Source of the DNA: Picochlorum sp. 'celeri'
Taxonomy: Eukaryota > Chlorophyta > Trebouxiophyceae
NCBI GenBank assembly: GCA_010909725.1
Contig: JAACMV010000019.1
Span: forward strand, 1,116,001 to 1,180,000
DNA: 64,000 nt
Direction: 5' to 3'
Shown: positions 20,879 to 31,098 of the stretch, in pieces
Numbering within the stretch: position 1 is the stretch's first letter
Layout: the number at the start of each line of letters is the position of its first letter
Notes under the pieces: generated by a model
Told to the model about the DNA's origin: nothing
What the model saw: only the letters and a program-made list of their open reading frames with translations
The model's database searches: none
Translations under genes and position numbers: made by a program

Positions 20879-21908
20879 ATGATGCACGCGTCGGCCAGCA
20901 TTGGATCGCGACCCTGCTTCACAGGGCGATCTGTGAACACAAGGACATGTGGCAAGGCCACGCGTGCCTCTTCGAATTCAAATGACGCGGTACTGACGGG
21001 GCCGACGCCTCAAAGGTTTGCTGTGGCAGAGGGGCAATTGGCAGAGGTGCGAGTGTGTACCATGTGGAGCCGAGGCTGTGGCTGTGGCAGCTCCTATGAC
21101 CTCTCATATTATGCTCCCCTTGTTGTGTGTGCAGATTGCCAAGACAGCGGCGGTGACCGTCCTCAGGCTTGGGAGCGGGGCTCTTGTGGATGGATATAGA
21201 ATTGGTCTGGAGAAGACGGTGGTGGAGAATGAGGGGGACTATGCCGTGGCAAAGATTGGCGCGTGGCAGACTGTGGAGGGGACCAGCACCCTGTCCAGGT
21301 TCGCCAAGCCGAGGGAACCGGTCATCTTGTATGACATGCAGGACTGTGGTGAATGTAAGAGGGTGCGAGAAGCTTTGTCCATCTTGGATTTGGACGCCCT
21401 CGTGTACCCGTGCCCCGTGGGTGGGCCTGTATGGAGCGGGATGGGTCAGGGGACCAGACCTGGTCCCCTCATGGTGGACCCCTCGTCTGGGGTGACGGTG
21501 ACGGGGTCCGACATTGTCGAGTATCTGTTCGTCACCTATGGAAATCCGAATAAGATTCCAATGATGTTGAAGAGCAATTCGATTTCGGACCTGACGCTCA
21601 GGCTGGCAATGTCCCTCCGCAAAGGAAAGGGGACGACATTCTCTGGCACCGCTGCTGCGACGCCTCAGAAACCGCTGGTATTTTGGGCGTACGAGGCGAG
21701 TCCGTTCTGCGCAGTAGTTCGGGAGGTTTTGAGCGAGCTCGCTCTTCCCTATGTGCTCGTGAACTGCGCGCGCGGAAGCCCAAAGAGGAATGCCTTGTTT
21801 TCCAAGTACGGGCACTTTCAGGCTCCTTGTCTTGTGGATGACAACGCCGGAGTCGCCATGTTTGAGAGCGCAGCGATCATCGACTATCTGAAAAAGACAT
21901 ATCAATAA
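20879..21908 (+). CDS. Plastid thioredoxin/GST-fold protein with tandem modules
   Basis: 313 residues in two exons: 20879-21046 and 21135-21908 (donor GTGCGA, acceptor TGTGCAG, phase 0). Exon 1 encodes a Ser/Arg/Ala-rich leader that looks like a transit peptide. Two glutaredoxin/GST-N-type modules follow: the first with a CGEC motif after PVILYDMQD, the second with SPFC after PLVFWAYEA and a final FESAAIIDYLKKTY helix. Plants have a plastid family with this tandem arrangement, of unknown substrate. A CxxC in module 1 suggests disulfide chemistry or cofactor binding. The gene is divergent from UTP20 with 246 bp between start codons. Two ATGs are adjacent at the start. Confidence 0.8.
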
Positions 21909-21932
21909 TTACAATATCTCTAATTAATTCAA

Positions 21933-23024
21933 TCAAGAACACGCAACGTGCATTGTGTGCCGAATATTATTCACCGCATTGTCGATGAGTTGGTAGACCT
22001 CTGGCGTTGCCTGCATTCTTTTGCTGTACGTGTCATCGCCGTGGAAGATGTCTGTGAGGGTTTTATCCATCTGCCTGAACAAGTATGGGGCGAACACATG
22101 GAGTGCAAAATTCACCAGTGCTGCTGGCACACCTTTGATGTGTGGATCCATATGAACACAGAGCACTGCATCAGTGTGTTCTTTTCCATCTTCTTCAAAC
22201 ACAGGCCTCAAAATGATGTAACTTCCCTCCTCAAAATTCACGACACGCCTCTCAGGCACTTTTTTTGGCAATTCGTAGTCACGAGTAATTTCCCTCTCGG
22301 AGTCTTCCACGATGATGGCGAGGCACCCGGCTTCGTGTGAGACGTCGACGCCTGATGCCCTCAGAAACGCCTGGAAGTCTTTGAAAGGCGGAATCATCCA
22401 AGAGGCACCGTACACGAGCGCTTCGTACATGGCTCCTCCATCAAACTTTATCGTGTCCATCGCATATTTGTTCCACGTAGGAAGCAAATCCCATTCGTAG
22501 GGGATGCTCACGACATGCGAGATTGGGTGCTTGAGGAGACATTTGATCTTGATGGAGTGGGCCGTCCCGCCTTGCTCGTGTTTGTACAATATCTTCAACG
22601 GATGCTCTCGTGATACCATGTAGGCATCGTCTTTGTGCATATCAGCCAACGCATGATCCACCAGCGATGCCTGATGAAAGATTCTCACCACGGCCTCGTT
22701 GCCTACTTGGGTCTCCCAGAAGGCACGGTCCCCCAGCTCCAACAATCTCTTGCGGGCTCCCAATACTTTTGCCTCATTTTTCAACTTTAACGCATCATGC
22801 AAGGCATTCTTGACGTCTGGATCGTCCGTTGCGCCTTGGGCAGGAGAGTGAGGCTCGTCGGCAAGGGAGCGGGGCTCGTCTGCGCAGAAGGATCGCGACG
22901 ACACAAAACTTGCCACCGACAATTCGGAACGAGCGTCCCAAAAGTCGTCTGATCCTTCATAATCATCGCCATCTATAACAATATCTGCCGCATTCTTCGC
23001 CGGTTTGCAACAGCACTGTCCCAT
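21933..23024 (-). CDS. START-like lipid-binding protein, probably lipid-anchored
   Basis: 363 residues from an ATG at 23024. The N-terminus MGQCCC fits myristoylation at Gly2 plus palmitoylation of Cys. An acidic/Ser-rich linker of about 80 residues follows, then a START/Bet-v1-like region (HPLKILYKHE, HPISHVVSIPYEWDLLPTWNKY, MYEALVYGASWMIPPF, GSYIILRPVF, HTDAVLCVHMDP, VPAALVNFALHVFAPYLF) that matches the usual order of START strands and C-terminal helix. It likely binds a lipid or sterol at a membrane. The ligand is unknown. Its 3' end lies 24 bp from the convergent thioredoxin-fold gene. Confidence 0.7.
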   Translation of the reverse strand: MGQCCCKPAKNAADIVIDGDDYEGSDDFWDARSELSVASFVSSRSFCADEPRSLADEPHSPAQGATDDPDVKNALHDALKLKNEAKVLGARKRLLELGDRAFWETQVGNEAVVRIFHQASLVDHALADMHKDDAYMVSREHPLKILYKHEQGGTAHSIKIKCLLKHPISHVVSIPYEWDLLPTWNKYAMDTIKFDGGAMYEALVYGASWMIPPFKDFQAFLRASGVDVSHEAGCLAIIVEDSEREITRDYELPKKVPERRVVNFEEGSYIILRPVFEEDGKEHTDAVLCVHMDPHIKGVPAALVNFALHVFAPYLFRQMDKTLTDIFHGDDTYSKRMQATPEVYQLIDNAVNNIRHTMHVACS

Positions 23025-23070
23025 GTGTTGAACAACAACAGTTTGTACCTCTACTGGTAGGGGGTATTAT

Positions 23071-25780
23071 TCACGCTTTTTTTCTGAGCCCAGTATTCTC
23101 AAAATATCCGTTAAAGTCGAGACGATCAATCAGATTTGAAAGTGACTCCAAATCTTCCCGTGAGCCCTGCTTGGATTTTTTGGCATCTTGGTAGGCATCG
23201 ACCAGCAGGGACAAAAAGTCCCTGCACCTGGTTTTGAAATGCACCGACAACTCCCTGCACAAAATATCACCAGCACAAATGTAAATGCGGAGGGCATGCT
23301 GTCGCAAGCGCGGGCGTACAATCTCCGTACCTCAGTTGTGTCTCGTACAACGGATTGGTCAATGCGGCGTCAACCACAGCACGGACCCTCCTAGCCTTGT
23401 AGCGCCTCTTCTCGGCTTCGGCAGCGCGCCCTTTCAAATTGTCCAACTCCACAGAGCTCTCTGCTGCCCTATCGAGCGCTATATAGTCTATATCTAGGTG
23501 CTTGGACGTCAGTTTTACGAAATCAAGTGCCAGCTCTTCGACTTTAAAGAGAGCTGGCGGCAGCTTCAACTTCCTGGATAGGAAAAGCCCTTTCATGGCC
23601 CTCTCCAGGAACATCATATGATGTTCCATCATTTCGTCGACGTTGGAGCTCTTCTTCAGGTCATCTTCCAGCGCTTTCCATAGGGGGTCCAGCAGTTCAA
23701 ACGATGAATACAGCAAATATTGTCGAAAGAAGTGGACCATGGTCTGACACGTGTTGTACGCCAGCATTAGATTCTGCATCGCCTTGCTCGATGTCATGGA
23801 TTCCGGTGGAGGATTCACGCCGCCTGTGGAGAGACGCCTTGCTGCCCTTCTCTCAAAATTTGCCAACATGCGAGTGCTCTGGTACAACTTGCACGTCTTG
23901 TTCAGCTCCCGTTCGACCCATTTTAAATCAAACAGGTGCTTGAAAAACGCTTGATACTGTGCGATGGCTGAATCGGGAGCGACAACGACCAGCGGCCAGG
24001 GCACTCTGTAATACAGCATGGCCAGATTCCTGGCTGGCATCTTTGACTTTTCTGTGGCCGACACTGACATGGAATGGATCGGCCGTAGCTACACGTGACA
24101 ACACAATAAATGAAATAAGTGCACTTGGAAAGACGGACGTGGCAACAATGAATACATACGTACCTGGGACCTCGTTGAATCTAGATGGGCATCACTTGTT
24201 CTGGCACTCCTGGTCAAATCCAGCATCAACTGATGCAAAGATTTCGAGCCGTACACAATCTCCAGAGAAGATGCCATAGGATCTGAGGATACACTGCAAG
24301 CCTCTACCGAGAGTTGCAGAACGTCTTGCAGCTGCTGCATGGGAATGTTTGCAGACTTCAAGTCAATATCGCCAGCATCCATGAACGCCAGGAACAAGTC
24401 TCCCTGAGCGGTAAGAAAGTACTTTTTCAGACCTTCCAACCCATGCAAAACATTATGCTCGTGTAACTCCTGTACAGCCGCCCTCGAAGCAGTCTCGTAT
24501 GCCTCTTTGATCCGTAACAAGTATGTGCCTTCTTCGTCATACTCGAGCCTCACCCCTCGTGCCAGCGGCCTGTCTGGGGCATGTCCGCACGTCCGAACCA
24601 AATCCAAATACTTTCCAGTATTCAATATTTCTTTCAAACAATTTCTCAGAAACACAGGGACGCACGGCGCACCGTCCTCGTATCGGATGGTGAACTTGTC
24701 CGTCCAATAGGATGATGCTCTCTCCGTCTCCAGGTCGCCCATGCCAATCCCCAGGTTCTCCTTCACAACGAACTCTCCATATGGATCATCAATACGCGCA
24801 TCACACATCCATTTCTCGAGCATATCAAAATACGGCTCTGTCGTCGTCGCCAGTATTCGGGACATGAACTTGCGTGCCAGAGGATCGCCAATGACCTTGT
24901 CTGCCTTGTCATGAAGGTACGAAAGGACGTCCGCGCCTCTTAATTTCCTGCTGCAGATATCAGACGCTATTTTAGCCACGAGTTGAAACGCTGTCAAGGG
25001 AGATTGCACATAGTACCAGAGCGCTTGCAGCGTGAATGATTTCCCAGACCGAAGCTGGCTCTCAATCTGAGCAACCATCAAATCCCAATCCAGCAGCATC
25101 CCACGCATCGCCCCAGCCAGAGCCTGATTCACCAACCCCGATGCGTACGCATTCTTGGTCTCGGAAAACCGCCTCACCATCATCACATACTTGCTCAAAG
25201 GGACCATCTTTGTCACCATCTCCCTCATGGATGGATCCAACTCGGCCTCGCAACCAAACGAATACCTCAAATCGTGCCGGCCCACAGCATCCTCTTCGAA
25301 ACGAAACCGTATCCAGTTGCCCTGGAACCCTTCAAAAGAGCTCAACAAATCCTCACACAGCATGCGCTCCTGCATCTGAGGCGGCAGCATGGCACAGCTC
25401 ATCAAAGGGCCCCCGTGATGAGCCTCGCAGGCTTGCAGAAATGCCAGGGAATCCCCCACGTCTTCCCCTCTCGCCGTGAACAAACTCCCCACCGGATACT
25501 CTGGCATGCCAGGGTGACCATACTGACCTTCCACCAAACACTCCTTCATGGCCTGCACCCCTCTGGCCACGTCCCCTGCTTCCACATCGCCTCCCGCACC
25601 CTTTGCAAACACTGGATTATCCGTCAATGTACCTCTCGGCCTCTCTCCCTCAGAACCACGCGGATCATCCGAAGGTCGTTGGTGTCGCTCTCTCCGCTGT
25701 AGAGCTGCTATTTTAGCACGCTGTGCCTCTAAAACGGCTTTTATATCCTCCCTATCCAACTGTGATTTTCTGGTCTCCAT
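23071..25780 (-). CDS. GCP2: Gamma-tubulin complex component 2 (Spc97 family)
   Basis: 852 residues in three exons: 25780-24164, 24088-23331 and 23254-23071. Introns are 75 and 76 bp, with donors GTACGT and GTACGG and phases that match. The first in-frame ATG is at 25780. GCP2 features include the KYLDLVRTCGH motif, KKYFLTAQGDLFLAFMD, the conserved YRVPWPLVVV segment at the start of exon 2 and the KHLFDLKWVERELN motif in the gamma-tubulin-binding GRIP2 region. The C-terminus is short and ends in a small helix. GCP2 and GCP3 with gamma-tubulin form the microtubule-nucleating small complex. It is divergent from FTSH11 across a 175-bp intergenic region with palindromic motifs. Confidence 0.93.
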
Positions 25781-25821
25781 GTTTCGTTTCAAAATGACGC
25801 CAACCAGCCACGTTCCAGTCT

Positions 25822-25887
25822 CATGAGATCTCTGTACAAAGAGAGAGATCTCTAACACACCCTGGCAGAGAGGAGAGAGATCTCATG
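25822..25887. promoter_or_regulatory. GAGATCTC palindrome cluster between GCP2 and FTSH11
   Basis: Three copies of the 8-bp palindrome GAGATCTC (25825, 25845, 25877) lie in 60 bp. The outer two extend to an inverted pair, CATGAGATCTCT at 25822 and AGAGATCTCATG at 25876. The same motif appears twice more in the window, both in the divergent promoter upstream of CHLD. Position and symmetry suggest binding by a dimeric factor (inference). Confidence 0.55.
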
Positions 25888-25955
25888 CCATGAAAACCTG
25901 TTCCACTGATGAATTCATTGGTGAATAATTTCATGCGTCTCATGATATACAGTGT

Positions 25956-28361
25956 ATGAATGACATGGTTCGAATGACTGCGCGGCCCTGTGTTGGAGTC
26001 AGAGTCCATTCGACCCTACGACACTCCACTGGAGGACTCCAATGGTCAATGCGCCGTCACTCTGACATTGCTTTATGTATAAACAGAAGAAGGGGCGCCA
26101 TTACCACCAGGCATTGGGGAGTGGGTGGGGGCGAGAGGAGGAGTGGCTCCCTGGGCTGGAGGAGGGGACAAGCGTTGGTGGTCACAGCCACGCAGGACTC
26201 TGGTGAGGGCGAGGTGGAACAAGAACAGATCGATGTTCTGGTTCCGAAGCGGAGGGAGTGGGTGGATCCTGAGAAGTACAGGGGTGCTGCGGTGCTGAAC
26301 TCTCTCATCGACATGGTTCGGCTGTCCATTGTTTTGCCCGTCAGGTACATGGTGGTTGTGCCCATGCTGTGGTTGGTGCGTCGGATTCAGAGCATGCTGA
26401 AGAGTCCTCAGTCGGTGCTGAAGGATGTGAGAGAGGCGTATGAGAGGGGAGAGGTGGAGGTGGACCAGGTTGCCAAGGTGTTGAGGGATATGAATGGCAA
26501 GGGCCAGTCGGACGCGGTGGTCGAGTTTTTCGAGAGCGAGTGCCTGGTGGCTCGTGAGGGTGAGGAGACTATGGTGGTTAATGCGGACGTGGTCAAGGAA
26601 TACTTGGTGGCATTGGTCAAAACTGGGAGGATTGATGCATATGGGGATGGAGTGGTGCTGCGTGGGGAGCACCAGAGTTATACGTCGTTGCAAGTGCTAT
26701 TGAAGGATTTGATCCGAGCTGCGGATGGGGATCCGACGGTGTGCAAGCCTGGGGAATCTGCCGTGTGGCCCCTTCACATTGCCGTGGACACGGCCAAGGG
26801 CATTGGCGCTGGTCAGCCCACGGCTCTCCAGAGCTGGTTCTGGTTCTTCGCCACTATCGCCATTGTTGGGTTTATGTGGATGATCGGAGCTGTGACTGCG
26901 AGAAGGTACACGGCAGGCAGGGTCGCAAGCACTGGGATGGAAGCGCCCATGGCAACCAGCCTGGAGCCCAAAGAGTATGCCAAGGAGAACATGCCTCAGA
27001 AATCCATCAAGACATTTGCCGATGTGAAAGGATGCGACGAGGCAATCCATGAACTCAAAGAAATAGTGGAATACTTGAAGAAGCCGGAGAAATTTGTGAA
27101 ATTAGGAGGCAAGTTGCCAAAAGGCGTTTTGCTTACCGGTCCTCCAGGGACTGGAAAGACGTTGTTGGCCAGGGCAGTGGCGGGGGAGGCAGATGTTCCC
27201 TTCTTTTATAAATCTGGATCTGAATTTGATGAAATGTTCGTCGGCGTCGGCTCCAGACGAGTGAGGTCATTATTTGCTGCCGCCAAGAAGAAAGCACCAT
27301 GCATTGTCTTTATCGACGAGATTGATGCAGTGGGAGGAACGAGATCAAATTATGAAGCTTCAGGGGGGTCTAGAAAGACGCTGAATCAACTCTTGACAGA
27401 GATGGATGGGTTTGAGGAGAACTCGGGGGTCGTTGTTATCGCGGCGACGAATTTGCCCGAAATGCTGGATGCTGCGTTGACTCGACCGGGACGGTTTGAC
27501 CGGCACGTGGCGGTTGCTCTGCCGGACGTGCAAGGTAGGAAAGGTGTATTAGACTTGTATTTATCCAATAAGCCTGTCAATTCAAAGGTAGATTCGGAGT
27601 TACTCGCGAGAAGGACTCCTGGGTTTTCTGGCGCTGATTTGTTCAATATGGTCAATGAAGCTGCCTTGATGGCTGCCACAAAGGATCTGGACGAAATCAC
27701 GGAGGACTGTTTGGACGAGGCTCGAGACAAAATACTGATGGGGTCTCCTCGTGCCCTGTCGCAGAGCGTCGAGGCGAGGCGGCTTACTGCCTACCACGAG
27801 GGTGGCCATGCACTGGTTGCTCTGTTCACACCTGGCGCCAAGCCAATCCACAAGGCCACGATCGTCCCTAGGGGCCATGCACTCGGAATGGTGAGTCAGG
27901 TGCCTGATAAAGACGAATATAGCACAACCAAACAGCAAATGGTGGCACATATAGATGTCTGTATGGGAGGCAAGGTGGCCGAGGAAATGATATTTGGATC
28001 AGACTTTGTGACCTCTGGGGCCACCTCCGATCTCAAATCAGCCACGCGAATGGCCCGGCATATGGTAGAAGACTGCGGCATGAGCGATAAAATAGGACCC
28101 ATAGCGCTGTCGTCGCCAGAGCAAAGGGGGGCATCCCTGAATAAGGATGCTGATGATGAAGTTGGCAATTTTCTCAGAGACTCGTACAGCAGAGTGAAAG
28201 GGCTTCTCAAAGACAAAGAAAGAGAACTACACATCTTAGCACAAGCCCTCTTAAAGCAAGAGACGCTGACACAACAAGAAATTAAAGACTTGATATTTGG
28301 CAAGGAGGCACTAGGTGAGCAGAAAGATGTTACAAACCCAGCTCCAGAAGCTGTGCCTTGA
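25956..28361 (+). CDS. FTSH11: ATP-dependent zinc metalloprotease, FtsH11/YME1 type
   Basis: 801 residues, essentially the length of plant FtsH11. An Arg-rich leader of about 80 residues precedes an N-terminal domain. One clear transmembrane helix ([17 protein letters not shown]) sits near residue 290, as expected for the i-AAA/FtsH11 branch rather than two-TM FtsH. The AAA module has Walker A GPPGTGKT near 394, Walker [13 protein letters not shown] and the second region of homology [11 protein letters not shown]. The zinc site is HEGGH near 613, fitting HExxH. It degrades or extracts membrane proteins in plastid and/or mitochondria. The single-TM layout argues against a thylakoid FtsH1/2/5/8 subunit. 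No introns are seen. Confidence 0.95.
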   Translation: MNDMVRMTARPCVGVRVHSTLRHSTGGLQWSMRRHSDIALCINRRRGAITTRHWGVGGGERRSGSLGWRRGQALVVTATQDSGEGEVEQEQIDVLVPKRREWVDPEKYRGAAVLNSLIDMVRLSIVLPVRYMVVVPMLWLVRRIQSMLKSPQSVLKDVREAYERGEVEVDQVAKVLRDMNGKGQSDAVVEFFESECLVAREGEETMVVNADVVKEYLVALVKTGRIDAYGDGVVLRGEHQSYTSLQVLLKDLIRAADGDPTVCKPGESAVWPLHIAVDTAKGIGAGQPTALQSWFWFFATIAIVGFMWMIGAVTARRYTAGRVASTGMEAPMATSLEPKEYAKENMPQKSIKTFADVKGCDEAIHELKEIVEYLKKPEKFVKLGGKLPKGVLLTGPPGTGKTLLARAVAGEADVPFFYKSGSEFDEMFVGVGSRRVRSLFAAAKKKAPCIVFIDEIDAVGGTRSNYEASGGSRKTLNQLLTEMDGFEENSGVVVIAATNLPEMLDAALTRPGRFDRHVAVALPDVQGRKGVLDLYLSNKPVNSKVDSELLARRTPGFSGADLFNMVNEAALMAATKDLDEITEDCLDEARDKILMGSPRALSQSVEARRLTAYHEGGHALVALFTPGAKPIHKATIVPRGHALGMVSQVPDKDEYSTTKQQMVAHIDVCMGGKVAEEMIFGSDFVTSGATSDLKSATRMARHMVEDCGMSDKIGPIALSSPEQRGASLNKDADDEVGNFLRDSYSRVKGLLKDKERELHILAQALLKQETLTQQEIKDLIFGKEALGEQKDVTNPAPEAVP

Positions 28362-28410
28362 CCATTCTTGACGAGATGATTCATTTTCAAATTCGTTTAT
28401 ATCACTGTTA

Positions 28411-30654
28411 TCATGGTATCAATGGAAACTCGACATAAAAGTTTTCTCCACCCTCCTTCTGCAGCCAAGTTTCCCGGCTAAATAAGACAAATTCCAAACC
28501 CCGTAATCGTTTGGACCTGAGCTCCTCTACGGGAAACCTGAGGCACACTCCGCGGAGAATGGGTTCGACAAACACGGGCTTCCCTGATGTGTGCTGGAGA
28601 ACATACGCCTCGAAATCTACGGATGCCTCCGTCGACTCTCCGCGTCGCTGTATGGGAATGTCGCTGCCCTTGGGCAACTGCTGCCATTTGCCGTGCCTGC
28701 GGGACACCAAGCCATGGTGAAGGAGCAGCTTTGAGTTTGAGATCTTACCTGGGAAGTCTTCCCCGAAACAAATTGAGACAACCACTGCCTCAAACGGAGA
28801 CGCCTTTATTCTATTGGATGAGGCCACCGCGGCAGTTTCGTCGCGTTCCTCGTCGGTGTCCTGCAGAGCATCCCTCACAGCCGCTGCGTCGCCCTCCAAA
28901 TAGACATGTGATACCACGTGAGCATCAATGCCTTGAACCTTATCGGTGGCCTCCGATACGAAAATATGGGCATACGAAGGTTCCGATTCTCTCAAAAAGC
29001 TCTTGAACAGCCCCCTTTTGCCATCTCCCAACACTTGACTTTTGCAGAGTTGGCCCAGATCCTTCAGAATCACTTCGCTGTCCCGTCCTGCATCCTGGAC
29101 CAGCATCCTCCTTGTCTCCCCCACACAGCGTTGCAATTCGCTTTCCATCCTGTTAGATTCCTTCATCGCTGAATCTCGCAATTCGCAAAGCCTTTCTTTC
29201 TCCAACTGCAACTGGCGTGATGTCATCTCAGCAGCATGTAGAGACTGGACACCATCTTCTAACCGAGTGCACTCATGACCGAGATGGCGTAGCAATTCTG
29301 ATAACTCCTCTTTCCTCGCCCCTTTAATATCGCTATTTTGCCCTACAGACTGTAAAAGGAGTCGAATTTCCTGGACATACTGTGAGACGCTGTGAGTTGC
29401 AAAGTCTGTGACTTCCCTCCATGCCAGGACCTGTTGAAGCCACGCATGCTTTGGCTCATACGAACATCTAACTTCGGTCGACACGGAAATTATATCTTCT
29501 GCGAGGGCCCTGGCCCATGACCATGCGGACAAACTTTCTTCCTCTTCCTCCTCTGCTTCTTCCTCCTCCATGCCCCCAACCAGGGCATCGTCGCCAGGCA
29601 CATCTGTGTTAGAAGCATCTAATGAGGTCGAAAGTGCAGATTTTGTCTTTGTGCCATCACCCTTGATAGACTGCTGCAGCTGAGGTGGATTCAGGTACCG
29701 GATTGCTGTATCCATATCCAGGTAGAAATCATCGCCTCGGTGAGATTTGATCCAGACCTCTCCGCCCCCATCTTTTCGTTTGACAACGAATTTAATGCCT
29801 CCACCCTGCTCCAAAAAGCCTTCCATCGGTATCATTGCAATCACAGACGCCACAGATATATGTGATACACATGCTGTGCCATCCGCAGACAAGACAGGAC
29901 TGTAATTCCCAAACATTGTCTCCCATGCTCTGTTCCCACAAGGCTGAGAAATGCCAGGAAACGTGTGCCATCCCCGGGGTATATCGGTGTGCCACTCTCC
30001 ATCTGCTCGATCTGTCACACTCCAATGCAGCAGCAAACCCCGAGGAAAGCCCTCCTTGAAGGGGTTCGTGGCAACCGCCACACATGCTACGAGGTATGGC
30101 CGCTCATCAATGCAACAGCATGCAATCTGCTGCCCCAGATTCCCGCCAGGCAAACCCCTCAATGCATCCACATACACATTACCCTCAAATTCTTTCCACA
30201 CTTGCACGTCTTTCCCCGCCGCTCTCTCGTGTTCCAGCACCTGTTTCAGCCGAAATGCCATGTGCTGCAACACCATATCCTCTCCTGGTGACCCCACGTC
30301 ATCCACCAAGCCCAGGCCCAAAAGATCCTGACAAGACTCCTCCAATCTTTTCAGGGACGTGTTGATCTCATCCTGCAAATCCCTCTCGCGGGCATCGGCG
30401 TCTTGCCACTCCTTCTCAGACTGTGCAGCTGGTCTGTCCATCTCGATGGCATTCTTCCTTGCTTCTTTGAGCTGCTGCAGCTTGTTGGCAGCCTCAGAGT
30501 ATATATCGGGCAATGTATCATTTTGGATACCACCCTGATCATGAATAGCCCGACAGCGGCGCGAAAGGCCACCAACGTGGTGGCCACAGCCAACAAGCCT
30601 CCGCCAGTGTGGTGGGACCCTGAACCAACCAGGCTGAACTCTGCAACCATTCAT
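28411..30654 (-). CDS. Protein with two CBM45-like starch-binding modules and coiled coils
   Basis: 747 residues from an ATG at 30654. Two similar modules are visible. The N-terminal one has RGLLLHWSVTD, then GEWHTDIPRGWH, and ends VWIKSHRGDDFYLDM. The C-terminal one has SKLLLHHGLVSRRHGKW and ends TWLQKEGGENFYVEF. That order (LLLHWG with W, then a WxK or WLQ segment before a DFYV strand) is typical of CBM45, the starch-binding module of plastid glucan, water dikinase and some alpha-amylases. Between and before the modules are charged, Leu/Glu-rich stretches predicted as coiled coil. No dikinase, amylase or phosphatase domain follows, so this looks like a scaffold or targeting protein for starch (inference). 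The leader is Arg/Gly/His-rich; a hidden 5' intron is possible. Confidence 0.65.
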   Translation of the reverse strand: MNGCRVQPGWFRVPPHWRRLVGCGHHVGGLSRRCRAIHDQGGIQNDTLPDIYSEAANKLQQLKEARKNAIEMDRPAAQSEKEWQDADARERDLQDEINTSLKRLEESCQDLLGLGLVDDVGSPGEDMVLQHMAFRLKQVLEHERAAGKDVQVWKEFEGNVYVDALRGLPGGNLGQQIACCCIDERPYLVACVAVATNPFKEGFPRGLLLHWSVTDRADGEWHTDIPRGWHTFPGISQPCGNRAWETMFGNYSPVLSADGTACVSHISVASVIAMIPMEGFLEQGGGIKFVVKRKDGGGEVWIKSHRGDDFYLDMDTAIRYLNPPQLQQSIKGDGTKTKSALSTSLDASNTDVPGDDALVGGMEEEEAEEEEEESLSAWSWARALAEDIISVSTEVRCSYEPKHAWLQQVLAWREVTDFATHSVSQYVQEIRLLLQSVGQNSDIKGARKEELSELLRHLGHECTRLEDGVQSLHAAEMTSRQLQLEKERLCELRDSAMKESNRMESELQRCVGETRRMLVQDAGRDSEVILKDLGQLCKSQVLGDGKRGLFKSFLRESEPSYAHIFVSEATDKVQGIDAHVVSHVYLEGDAAAVRDALQDTDEERDETAAVASSNRIKASPFEAVVVSICFGEDFPGKISNSKLLLHHGLVSRRHGKWQQLPKGSDIPIQRRGESTEASVDFEAYVLQHTSGKPVFVEPILRGVCLRFPVEELRSKRLRGLEFVLFSRETWLQKEGGENFYVEFPLIP

Positions 30655-31098
30655 CTCAAAACCCTTGATATTATGATATTATGTGTGCAAATCTCCACAG
30701 CAGTATGTCAGTATGCTCCTACAGGCCGAAACTCCGCCATGCAACAACTCTGGGCAGTCCGAAATCAATGATCAACAGACTCGGCGAGAGAAGCAGAGTC
30801 CAATGGAGGTTACGTTAGCTCACTTCCTATGAAGTAATATTGATACAGCTGCGGTTGTCCCCTCCTCGTGTTTCAACGTTTGATTTGTTCAACGACAGAA
30901 AGAGAGGAGAGAGATCTCCATGGAGATCTCGAATCTGTCCCGAAATGTTGTCCATTCTTGTCCTGAGATTGGTTCGACAGAGGATAGGATTGGATAAGAC
31001 ACACAGGTGGAACACCGATACCTTTGACAATGTGCCACAGCAAAAGTCAATAATTATAATTTATTATTCTTCTACACGTGTATCATTCGGTATTCGCC
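30655..31098. promoter_or_regulatory. Divergent promoter region between CBM45 gene and CHLD, with a 20-bp palindrome
   Basis: No gene is seen in 444 bp. A perfect 20-bp palindrome at 30911-30930 consists of two GAGATCTC blocks flanking CCATGG-type central bases. An ACACGTGT box lies at about 31074-31081, close to the CHLD start. Both flanking genes are plastid-related. Confidence 0.55.
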
